NCBI GenBank assembly: GCA_937894585.1
Contig: CALBGO010000067.1
Location: forward strand, 1 to 12,270
Length of the DNA stretch: 12,270 bases
Direction: 5' to 3'
DNA from: an uncultured Eubacterium sp.
GTDB lineage: Bacteria; Bacillota; Clostridia; Peptostreptococcales; Anaerovoracaceae
Made by a program: the position numbers and the translations under genes. The notes below the pieces were generated by a model, which had not been told where the DNA came from, did no database searches, and saw nothing but the letters and a program-made list of their open reading frames with translations. Positions 6,169 to 12,270 of the stretch are shown piece after piece. Within the stretch, counting starts at the first letter, position 1. The number at the start of each line of letters is the position of its first letter.

Positions 6169-7530
6169 ATGAACAGTTTTATGATTGCTTTCGGCATTGC
6201 AGGTGTGGCCCTCTGTCTGGGGACTTTCTTAAGAGCGAAGGTCGGATTTCTCAGAAATATGCTGGTGCCTGCCAGTGTGGTTGCCGGAATTTTGGGTATG
6301 ATTTTTATGAATGTCACTTCGGAGCTTGGAATCAACATCGGCACCGATGAGACCATGTATACGGAAATTGTAAATCACTTATTTACCATTTCCTTTATTT
6401 CCATTTGTCTGACCGGAGCGGGAAACGGCAAGGAAAATACGACTAAGAATATTATGAACGGTACATGGGGTATGGGCATTGTCTGGTGCCTGCTTTATGC
6501 GCTGACACCGCTGGTGGGATTTGCTGTCATCGGACTTGTGGGAAAAGGCTTTGGTATGGATGCCGTTTACGGAACATTGATTCCTTTCGCATTTACACAG
6601 GGACCGGGACAGGCGGCGGCTTACGGTGCTCTTTACGAAAACGCGGGTTTTGAAAATGCGGCTATGGTTGCCATTACATTTGCCACCATCGGTTTTGTTG
6701 CAGCATTTTTAGTGGGAATTCCTGCGGCAAAGATGGGAATCAACAGAGGAATTGCAAAAAACTGCGGAGAGCTGGATAAGAGCATCTTAAAAGGCTATCT
6801 GAAAGAGGCAGAACAGAAACGGAATATTATGGTAAAGGATACTACCGTCAACAGCAATATTGAAACATTGAGTTTTCATTTTGCTTTAATCGGTCTGTGC
6901 TACATTCTCGCCATTGGAATCTCTAAGATTCTTGGACTTCTGCCAAGCTTTCTGGGAGATTCTATGGAAGGGCTTATGTTTATGAACGGTATGTTCGCTG
7001 CCTATATTGTTAAATTCATGATGAAGAAGCTGCATATTGATTTTCTGCAGGAAGATGTGCTGCAAAGCAAGATTACGGGCTGGACTGCAGATTACCTTGT
7101 GGTATGTGCGTTTATGGCAGTTGGTATAGGTGTAATCGGAAAGTGGATTGTGCCGATCCTCATTGAGTGTGCGGTAATTACACTGATTACCTTTGCTGTA
7201 TGCTTTTACTTCGGACAGCGTTTCGGTGGTGCCAACGATTTTGAGAGAACGCTGGGGCTTTATGGCACCAGTACGGGAACCGTACCCAGCGGTATTGCCC
7301 TTGTCAGAATCGTGGATCCGGAGTTTAAGACGGCAACAGCTGTGGAGCTGGGACTGATGAATATGGTTATGCTGCTTTCCACACCTGTATATATTCTGCT
7401 TCTTGGGCTTTCCGCAGGACAGATCGGTGTTCCTGTTGTGATGGGCGGACTTGCCGCGCTGTGCATCGTGTATCTGATTCTGCTGAAGGTAACAAAGACA
7501 TGGGGAAAGAAAACTTACAGCTGGAAATAA
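6169..7530 (+). CDS. Sodium/glutamate symporter-like carrier (GltS/ESS family)
   Basis: This 453-residue multi-pass membrane protein belongs to the ESS (glutamate:Na+ symporter) family. Both family signatures of the inverted-repeat fold are visible. They are FTQGPGQAAAYG (142-153) in the first half and RFGGANDFERTLGLYGTSTG (351-370) with VPSGIALVRIVDP (372-384) in the second. About ten to twelve hydrophobic segments flank a polar central loop (about 186-235). E. coli GltS has about 400 residues, so this protein is longer. The start at 6169 is fixed by GGGAGG six bases upstream; an in-frame ATG at 6151 is not needed. It is followed after 30 bp by the YtcJ-like hydrolase gene, so the pair is an operon. 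The context of amide-cleaving enzymes suggests an acidic amino acid or an N-substituted derivative as substrate. Plain glutamate uptake is the conservative alternative. Confidence 0.85.
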   Translation: MNSFMIAFGIAGVALCLGTFLRAKVGFLRNMLVPASVVAGILGMIFMNVTSELGINIGTDETMYTEIVNHLFTISFISICLTGAGNGKENTTKNIMNGTWGMGIVWCLLYALTPLVGFAVIGLVGKGFGMDAVYGTLIPFAFTQGPGQAAAYGALYENAGFENAAMVAITFATIGFVAAFLVGIPAAKMGINRGIAKNCGELDKSILKGYLKEAEQKRNIMVKDTTVNSNIETLSFHFALIGLCYILAIGISKILGLLPSFLGDSMEGLMFMNGMFAAYIVKFMMKKLHIDFLQEDVLQSKITGWTADYLVVCAFMAVGIGVIGKWIVPILIECAVITLITFAVCFYFGQRFGGANDFERTLGLYGTSTGTVPSGIALVRIVDPEFKTATAVELGLMNMVMLLSTPVYILLLGLSAGQIGVPVVMGGLAALCIVYLILLKVTKTWGKKTYSWK

Positions 7531-7560
7531 TTTTGCAGGATTTGCAAAGCAGGAGGTTTT

Positions 7561-9189
7561 ATGGATACAATTTATTATGGAGGACCGATTCTGACTATGG
7601 AAGAGAAAAGCGACCGGCCGGAAGCGGTTCTTGTAAAAAAAGGAGTTATTGCAAAGACAGGCTCTCTCCGTGAGGTGATGGACGCTGCCGGAAGCAGTGT
7701 AAAAAAGGTAAATCTTGAGGGAAAATGTTTGATGCCGGGATTTATTGATCCGCACGGACATATTACTATGAACGGACAGATGTCCCTGTGCGCAGACCTG
7801 TCGGGCTGTACTTCCTTTGAAGATATCGTTTCTGTGATGAAAGCGTTTATTGAAAGAGAAAAGCTGACGGAAAAAAATGCGGCGATCGGTTTTGGATACG
7901 ATCATAATTTTTTGAAAGAGCAGGCTCATCCGGGAAAAGCTGTTTTGGATCAGGTCAGCAAAGAAATTCCTATTCTGATTCTTCATGTATCGGGACATCT
8001 TGGATGTGCCAACAGCCCGATGCTGAAAACAGCCGGCATTGGTGCGAATACGCCGGACCCGTCGGGCGGAAAAATCGGAAGAATCGGGGATTCACAGGAA
8101 CCGGACGGCTATCTTGAGGAAGCTGCCATGATGCAGGTACAGGGTTCCGTTGCAAAACGGATTAAAATAGACCTGATTAAGATGCTGAAAGCTATGCAGC
8201 AGGTTTATATCGAAAACGGAATTACCACCGCGCAGGACGGCGCTTCCAACGCTATGGGTATGAAAATGCTGAAGGCTGCCAATACTCTGGGTTTCTTAAA
8301 AATCGATGTGGTTGCATATCCTTTGATATCGGATGGCGGCAAGGCGCTTATCGGAAAGAATAAACAGCTTGTGGGAACTTATAAGAAACACTTGAAAATC
8401 GGCGGTTACAAAATGCTTTTGGACGGTTCGCCTCAGGGGCGCTCCGCCTGGATGACCGAACCTTATTTGGGAGGAGATCCGGACTACTGCGGTTATCCTT
8501 GGATTTCCGATGAAGAGGCGGAAAAGTATGCACTGCAGGCGGTAAACGAAGGCAGACAGCTTCTGGCTCACTGCAACGGAGATGCGGCAGGCGACCAGTT
8601 TTTGAGAGCTTATGAAAAAGCGCTGGAAGAAAGCGCCAATCCCGATAAAGATAAACTTCGTCCTGTGATGATTCACTGCCAGACCGCAAGATGCGACCAG
8701 CTGGATAAAATGGCGGAAATCGGTATGATTCCTTCAATCTTTGTGGGACATGTCTATTACTGGGGCGATATTCATCTGAAAAACTTCGGAGAAGTACGCG
8801 GAAATCACATCAGTCCCGTGAAGGATGCTTTGGACAGAGGACTGTGCATCAACTTCCATCAGGACCCGCCGGTTACGAAGCCTAATATGATGCATTCCGT
8901 ATGGTGCGCAGTAAACCGCATCAGCAGAGAGGGAAAAGCAATCGGAGAAGATCAGAAGATTGATGTGTACGATGCCCTGAAGGCAATTACCATTAACGGA
9001 GCTTATGCTTATTTTGAAGAGGATTCCAAGGGAAGTCTGAAAGAAGGAAAACGGGCGGATATGGTGATTTTAGACAGAAATCCTCTGGAGACAGATGTTA
9101 TGGAACTGAAAGATATTAAGGTGGTTGAAACCATTAAAGACGGGAAAACTGTTTATAAGAGAGCGGAAAAGGACTGCATTTCCGCTTAA
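7561..9189 (+). CDS. YtcJ-like metal-dependent amidohydrolase (amidohydrolase_3)
   Basis: This 542-residue cytoplasmic enzyme belongs to the amidohydrolase superfamily, YtcJ/N-substituted formamide deformylase-like group (PF07969). The N-terminal beta-sandwich leads to MPGFIDPHGHI (58-68), with the HxH metal ligands H65 and H67. Further ligands expected for the fold are H337 in LLAHCNGDAA and H372 in MIHCQTAR. The last aspartate is probably D435 in NFHQDPPV, where SDxPV is more usual. GGYKMLLDGSPQGRSA (281-296) is the typical YtcJ core motif. The C-terminus closes with SKGSLKEGKRADMVILDRNPL, the standard end of this superfamily. AGGAGG (7551-7556) precedes the ATG. The gene lies 30 bp after the symporter gene and is followed by a strong terminator, so the two are co-expressed. 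Real substrates of YtcJ proteins are mostly unknown; hydrolysis of an amide or formamide bond is the family expectation. Confidence 0.85.
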   Translation: MDTIYYGGPILTMEEKSDRPEAVLVKKGVIAKTGSLREVMDAAGSSVKKVNLEGKCLMPGFIDPHGHITMNGQMSLCADLSGCTSFEDIVSVMKAFIEREKLTEKNAAIGFGYDHNFLKEQAHPGKAVLDQVSKEIPILILHVSGHLGCANSPMLKTAGIGANTPDPSGGKIGRIGDSQEPDGYLEEAAMMQVQGSVAKRIKIDLIKMLKAMQQVYIENGITTAQDGASNAMGMKMLKAANTLGFLKIDVVAYPLISDGGKALIGKNKQLVGTYKKHLKIGGYKMLLDGSPQGRSAWMTEPYLGGDPDYCGYPWISDEEAEKYALQAVNEGRQLLAHCNGDAAGDQFLRAYEKALEESANPDKDKLRPVMIHCQTARCDQLDKMAEIGMIPSIFVGHVYYWGDIHLKNFGEVRGNHISPVKDALDRGLCINFHQDPPVTKPNMMHSVWCAVNRISREGKAIGEDQKIDVYDALKAITINGAYAYFEEDSKGSLKEGKRADMVILDRNPLETDVMELKDIKVVETIKDGKTVYKRAEKDCISA

Positions 9190-9207
9190 AAAGAAAAAAT
9201 CCGAAAG

Positions 9208-9264
9208 GCGCCGCTTGCCTGCATATTGTCTTTGAAATACAGACTTATTATTAAGCATCGGCGC
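9208..9264 (+). other. Stem-loop in the 3' untranslated region
   Basis: GCGCCG (9208-9213) and CGGCGC (9259-9264) are perfect inverted arms. They enclose CTT/AAG and a smaller GTCT/AGAC hairpin. The element lies between the hydrolase stop and the terminator at 9280, so it would be part of the mRNA tail. No T-run follows it. Confidence 0.45.
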
Positions 9265-9279
9265 TCAATCTTAAAGACG

Positions 9280-9325
9280 ACTCCCCTGCAAATTGCTTTT
9301 TTGGCAGATTGCAGGGGAGTTTTTT
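9280..9325 (+). terminator. Strong rho-independent terminator of the symporter-hydrolase pair
   Basis: ACTCCCCTGCAA (9280-9291) pairs perfectly over 12 bp with TTGCAGGGGAGT (9309-9320), followed by TTTTT and more T. Read on the - strand the stem is followed only by CGTCTTT, so it serves mainly the + strand genes. It may also limit transcription from the convergent M20D gene. Confidence 0.92.
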
Positions 9326-9347
9326 CTTTATAAATTTACCGCAGCTT

Positions 9348-10481
9348 TTATTCGTCGGCAGCCTGAATCAGCGTGGTAAATAGTTTTACACCGTCGATCA
9401 GGACTGTATCGTCGAAATCATAGTTGTCCGCATGGAGCGGGATTCCGCTGCCTGTTCCCAGGAAAAAGAAGATTCCAGGCATCTGCTGCTCAAAAAAAGA
9501 AAAATCCTCGGCAATCATAACCGGTCTGCGAAGCTCTACATAATTAAGGTCAGAAAGGCATGGCTTCACATCGGCATAAAGCCTTTCGTTATTGATTACG
9601 GCAGGATGGCTTTTGCTTACATCGAGCTTAAAAGAAACGCCGTAAGTTTTTTCCAGTTCTTCACCGAGACTCTCCATAGCATCTACCAGGGTATGCCATG
9701 TTTCTTCTGTAAAGGTCCGCATCGTGCCGTCCAGACGGCTGTACGGAGAAATCGCATTTCTGACCGTACCGCTTTCCATCTTTCCGAATTTGAGGACCGA
9801 GCGGTCTCTGACAAAGAGAGACTTGAACATATAAATATCGCTGATGAATTTGCAGGCGGCTTCTAAAGCGTCTTTTCCTTTTTCAGGTTCTCCGCAGTGG
9901 GCGCTGACACCTTCGATTTCTATTTCTACCGAGGTGGATTTTGCCATCATTGCGCCGGGACGGGAAGCAATTTCGCCTTTGGAAAGCATCGGCCAAAGGT
10001 GAAGACCGAAAATAGCGCGGATATTATATTTGTCAAAGATATGGGTGCCGCAGATTTTTAGTGCGCCGTCGATGGTCTCTTCGGCAGGCTGAAACAGAAG
10101 CAGTACATTACAGGAAAGCTTTACGCCCCGTTTCAGATAATCGTCGATAACTTTTGCAAATCCCAGCATAATTGCCATATGCCCGTCGTGACCGCAGGCA
10201 TGCATACAGCCCTCGTGGACAGATGCGTAAGACGCGCCGGTCTGTTCCTCGATGGGAAGGGCGTCCATATCTGCGCGGAAAGCGACCGTCTGTTCGCAGC
10301 CGAAATCGAAAAAAGCCGTGACGCCTGTTTTGACGATTTCATCAACAGAGCAGGAAAGTTCGGAGAGAATGCTGTGCACATAAGCGCTGGTCTTGTACAC
10401 ATAAAAACCGAGTTCGGGGATTTTATGCAAATCTCTTCTGTAGCGGATAATGTCAAGGGATAGTTTGTCAAAATCGATCAT
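9348..10481 (-). CDS. M20D amidohydrolase (aminoacylase/hippurate hydrolase type)
   Basis: This 377-residue cytoplasmic metallopeptidase-fold enzyme belongs to family M20, subfamily D. The subfamily includes hippurate hydrolases, IAA-amino acid hydrolases and N-acyl-amino acid deacylases. The sequence shows RRDLHKIPELGF (15-26), AFRADMDALPIEEQTG (67-82), the metal-binding MHACGHDGHMA (93-103) with C96, H98 and D99, QPAEE (131-135), GLHLWP (159-164), GTVRNAI in the lid domain, and AEDFSFF followed by PLHADNYDFDD near the end, with H350 as the last ligand. Length is normal for the subfamily and no key residue is missing. CGGAGGTG lies about eight bases before the ATG, and a near-consensus promoter is at 10507-10535. 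It converges on the symporter-hydrolase operon and is divergent from the lysozyme gene. It may supplement the neighbouring amide-cleaving enzymes, but it has its own promoter. Confidence 0.9.
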   Translation of the reverse strand: MIDFDKLSLDIIRYRRDLHKIPELGFYVYKTSAYVHSILSELSCSVDEIVKTGVTAFFDFGCEQTVAFRADMDALPIEEQTGASYASVHEGCMHACGHDGHMAIMLGFAKVIDDYLKRGVKLSCNVLLLFQPAEETIDGALKICGTHIFDKYNIRAIFGLHLWPMLSKGEIASRPGAMMAKSTSVEIEIEGVSAHCGEPEKGKDALEAACKFISDIYMFKSLFVRDRSVLKFGKMESGTVRNAISPYSRLDGTMRTFTEETWHTLVDAMESLGEELEKTYGVSFKLDVSKSHPAVINNERLYADVKPCLSDLNYVELRRPVMIAEDFSFFEQQMPGIFFFLGTGSGIPLHADNYDFDDTVLIDGVKLFTTLIQAADE

Positions 10482-10506
10482 GGGTTACACCTCCGTTCTT
10501 TCTTCT

Positions 10507-10535
10507 ATCATATAAGAGATAAGGGCGTTAGTCAA
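10507..10535 (-). promoter_or_regulatory. Promoter of the M20D gene
   Basis: On the - strand, TTGACT (10530-10535) and TATGAT (10507-10512) are spaced exactly 17 bp. The expected start near 10500 gives a short leader containing the ribosome site CGGAGGTG before the ATG at 10481. Confidence 0.75.
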
Positions 10536-10576
10536 ATATTCTTTCTCTGCACGAAAAAATATGATAAAATACAGGT

Positions 10577-11428
10577 ATGAGAAAAAAACGGAAGTATATA
10601 AAACGAAAGCATACAAAAAGAAGAAAATTCACACTTACCCGACGGGGAAAAGTTTTCTTTTCTGCTGCCGCGGCATTTATGCTGGTATGCACCTTTTCTG
10701 TGTTTTATGTGGTGCTGGGCGGTTATGACGGTCTGGGACTCAGAAGAGCCATGGAAAGATGTGACTACAATATGGAAAATCTTTCTGAAAAGAACGGGAG
10801 ACTGTTTTACGAGGATGAACGGTATGAATCTTTGTGCGGTATTGATGTTTCCTATTATCAGAAAGAAATAGACTGGGAAAAAGTTGCCGATGACGGTGTT
10901 GATTTTGCGATGATCCGTCTGGGATACAGGGCAGCCGATTCGGGAAGACTGCATACAGACAGTAGGTTTCGGGAAAATCTTAAAGAAGCGAAAAGAGCCG
11001 GACTTTCTGTGGGTGTATACTTTTTCTCCCAGGCAGTTACGACAGAAGAAGCAGTAGAAGAAGCAAAATATGTGATTCGAAGAATCAGGGGAAGCGGTAT
11101 TAAGTATCCGGTGGTCTTTGATATGGAGCCGGTTTCGGGTTCAGACAGGATCGAACACCTTGCTTCGATAGAAAAGACGGAAATTGCCGACGCCTTTTGT
11201 CAGGTCATAGAAAAAAACGGATATACAGCTATGATTTACGGAAATCCCAGTTGGCTCACAGGTCATCTGCAGATGGAATATCTGACGGATTATCCTCTCT
11301 GGATTGCCCATTATACCGATGCAACGGATTATCCCTATGAATTTAAGATGTGGCAGTATACAGACAGGGGCAGAGTAAAAGGCATAAAAGGAAAAGTGGA
11401 TCTGGATATTTTATTTGTGAAGAAGTGA
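10577..11428 (+). CDS. Membrane-anchored GH25 muramidase (lysozyme)
   Basis: This is a 283-residue glycoside hydrolase of family 25, which cleaves the N-acetylmuramic acid to N-acetylglucosamine bond of peptidoglycan. The first 24 residues are extremely basic (RKKRKYIKRKHTKRR), followed by one hydrophobic segment (about 26-48). The catalytic domain is therefore expected outside the cell on a single N-terminal anchor. The domain starts at CGIDVSYYQKEIDW (87-100), with D90 in the family's GIDVS motif. FDMEP (181-185) supplies the catalytic acidic pair D182/E184. GVYFFSQAVTTEEA, MIYGNPSWL and FKMWQYTDRGRVKGIKGKVD are the other family motifs. The start is not strongly supported: only a weak AGG lies before the ATG, with TATGAT and TAAAAT -10-like boxes immediately upstream. 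The leader would be very short. The next gene follows after 9 bp. Confidence 0.88.
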   Translation: MRKKRKYIKRKHTKRRKFTLTRRGKVFFSAAAAFMLVCTFSVFYVVLGGYDGLGLRRAMERCDYNMENLSEKNGRLFYEDERYESLCGIDVSYYQKEIDWEKVADDGVDFAMIRLGYRAADSGRLHTDSRFRENLKEAKRAGLSVGVYFFSQAVTTEEAVEEAKYVIRRIRGSGIKYPVVFDMEPVSGSDRIEHLASIEKTEIADAFCQVIEKNGYTAMIYGNPSWLTGHLQMEYLTDYPLWIAHYTDATDYPYEFKMWQYTDRGRVKGIKGKVDLDILFVKK

Positions 11429-11437
11429 GAGAAATTT

Positions 11438-11929
11438 ATGGCGGAGTATGAACATGTGGTGCAGCCTTTTGCGCCGGTATATGATGAACATTCAAAGGTT
11501 TTGATTTTAGGAAGTCTTCCTTCGGTGAAATCACGGGAGCAGGGATTTTATTACGGACATCCGCAGAACCGCTTTTGGAAAGTGACTGCGGCAGTGTTCG
11601 GAGAGCCTGTGCCGGAAACCATAGAAGAAAAGAAAGAGATGCTTCTTCGAAACAGACTTGCAGTCTGGGATGTGATTGAAAGCTGTGATATTATCGGTTC
11701 CTCAGACAGTTCCGTGAAAAATGCAGAGGAGGCTGATGTAGCGGGACTGCTTTCATCGTCAGCGATTGAGCGGGTTTATGTAAACGGAGCGCTGGCGGGA
11801 AAGCTGTATGACCGGTATCTTTTCGAAAAAACCGGAATTGGCGCAGTCAGACTGCCGTCTACAAGTCCCGCAAACGCCAGGTGGAACCTTGAGGCTTTAA
11901 TTGAAAGCTGGCGGATTATCGGGGAATGA
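11438..11929 (+). CDS. DNA-deoxyinosine (uracil) glycosylase, UDG family 6-like
   Basis: This 163-residue protein has the uracil-DNA glycosylase fold, most like the hypoxanthine/deoxyinosine DNA glycosylases of family 6. These start base-excision repair by removing deaminated adenine from DNA. Motif 1 is LILGSLPSVKSREQGFYYGH (22-41), continuing PQNRFWKV. Its YYGHPxNRFW pattern is typical of this family rather than of Ung. The second active-site motif is LPSTSPANA (139-147). The length matches the family (about 160-170). No iron-sulfur cysteines are present, which argues against families 4 and 5. The gene begins 9 bp after the lysozyme gene with a weak GTGAGAG ribosome site. It is probably expressed by read-through, although no functional link with cell-wall lysis is evident. 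Hypoxanthine preference is inferred from the family. Confidence 0.85.
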   Translation: MAEYEHVVQPFAPVYDEHSKVLILGSLPSVKSREQGFYYGHPQNRFWKVTAAVFGEPVPETIEEKKEMLLRNRLAVWDVIESCDIIGSSDSSVKNAEEADVAGLLSSSAIERVYVNGALAGKLYDRYLFEKTGIGAVRLPSTSPANARWNLEALIESWRIIGE

Positions 11930-12103
11930 GAAAAAATAAGGCGGCTTTCTGCAGCCTGAGGAACGGCTTTGCGAAACTCTGCGCAAAAATACAGCGCGTT
12001 GAGATAGGCGGGCAGTGATCGGAAAAATACAGGATTCGGAATGGGGCTGTTTGATAAATAGTCCGAACAGCTATCGGAATATGTGGAGTTTAACAAAAAA
12101 TAC

Positions 12104-12132
12104 TTGAAATTTATGTTTATAAAACATATAAT
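12104..12132 (+). promoter_or_regulatory. Near-consensus promoter at the right edge
   Basis: TTGAAA (12104-12109) and a perfect TATAAT (12127-12132) are spaced 17 bp. This is the best promoter in the window. It drives transcription towards the right edge, with an expected start near 12139 and a leader of about 80 bases. Confidence 0.8.
12112..12128. promoter_or_regulatory. Candidate repressor operator inside the promoter
   Basis: TATGTTT-ATA-AAACATA is a perfect inverted repeat with seven-base arms. It fills the spacer between the -35 and -10 boxes of the promoter at 12104-12132. A protein bound there would block RNA polymerase. The regulator is not known. Confidence 0.45.
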
Positions 12133-12220
12133 AAGAAAAGTGCGTATGAGGAAGCCCGCATAACAGAAAGTGATTTTTTAACTTTAGAATATGAAAAAAC
12201 TTTGAAAGAAGGGAATTAGT

Positions 12221-12270
12221 GTGAAAGAAAGATTGAACAGTCCGTAATTGGGCGAACTTAAACAAGCTTC
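12221..12270 (+). pseudogene. Possible gene start with early in-frame stop (edge)
   Basis: A GTG at 12221 follows a plausible ribosome site (AAGGGA, 12209-12214) and the promoter at 12104-12132. It reads MKERLNSP and stops at TAA (12245-12247). The same frame then continues open to the window edge (LGELKQA). This may be a gene broken by one base change (GAA to TAA would restore it), a leader peptide, or chance. The window ends too soon to tell. Confidence 0.25.

Larger units (their letters stand above)
11930..12270. other. Intergenic region at the right edge
   Basis: There is no complete gene. A weak hairpin GCTGTT/AACAGC (12046-12071) and a small TTGCG/CGCAA hairpin near 11979-11997 are present without T-runs, so no terminator for the glycosylase gene is evident. 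The right third holds a strong promoter, a possible leader and a start-like GTG. Confidence 0.6.

Noticed and set aside
5733..6356. - strand frame with a repeated PRKMLLLLFF-like peptide
   Set aside because: The apparent protein repeat is the 42-bp tandem DNA repeat read on the wrong strand. There is no ribosome site or homology.
6886..7998. 370-codon - strand open frame
   Set aside because: It overlaps the symporter and YtcJ-like genes, both with strong family motifs. Its translation is rich in H, N, S and R, as expected for a shadow.
12019..12079. Three copies of TCGGAA within 60 bp
   Set aside because: The copies are short and unevenly spaced (17 and 38 bp), so they are not convincing as a repeat array or operator set.

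Overview
The window looks like chromosomal DNA of a Gram-positive anaerobe of class Clostridia (Lachnospiraceae/Anaerovoracaceae-like). The reasons are moderately AT-rich DNA, strong AGGAGG-type ribosome binding sites, sigma-A style promoters with 17-bp spacers, a lipoprotein with a Gram-positive lipobox, an MnmM (YtqB) type methyltransferase, a GH25 lysozyme and a family-6 type DNA glycosylase. Species-level identity cannot be read from the sequence.

Left edge (1-1683). The first 174 bases are the 3' end of a bacterial group II intron on the + strand, with domain V, domain VI and a bulged branch-point A. Its 3' end abuts the body of a LysR-type regulator gene that reads on the - strand. The regulator is cut after about 80 codons, so only its DNA-binding domain remains. 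The cut gene is divergent from a yeiH-type (UPF0324) transporter gene. The shared 118-bp control region carries a LysR-like dyad and a good promoter for the regulator.

Middle left (1684-3107). A small secreted lipoprotein has its own promoter and terminator. It is followed by mnmM, the probable tRNA wobble-uridine methyltransferase, also with its own promoter.

Catabolic island (3168-9189). Four + strand genes are clustered. They are an M20-family amidohydrolase of the allantoate/carbamoyl-amino-acid type, a 500-residue protein with an N-terminal helix-turn-helix and an unrecognised large C-terminal part, a sodium/glutamate symporter-like (GltS/ESS) carrier, and a YtcJ-like metal-dependent amidohydrolase. 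The HTH gene is almost contiguous with the first hydrolase. A 42-bp tandem repeat straddles its stop codon. The carrier and second hydrolase form a pair that ends in a strong terminator. My inference is a regulated module that takes up an acidic N-substituted amino acid or similar compound and strips off its amide, carbamoyl or formyl group. The substrate is not known from the sequence.

Right part (9348-12270). A convergent M20D amidohydrolase (aminoacylase/hippurate hydrolase type) is on the - strand. It is divergent from a membrane-anchored GH25 muramidase, which is followed by a small DNA-deoxyinosine/uracil glycosylase. The last 340 bases hold no complete gene. They do contain a near-consensus promoter with a perfect dyad in its spacer, leading to a start-like GTG whose frame is stopped after eight codons.
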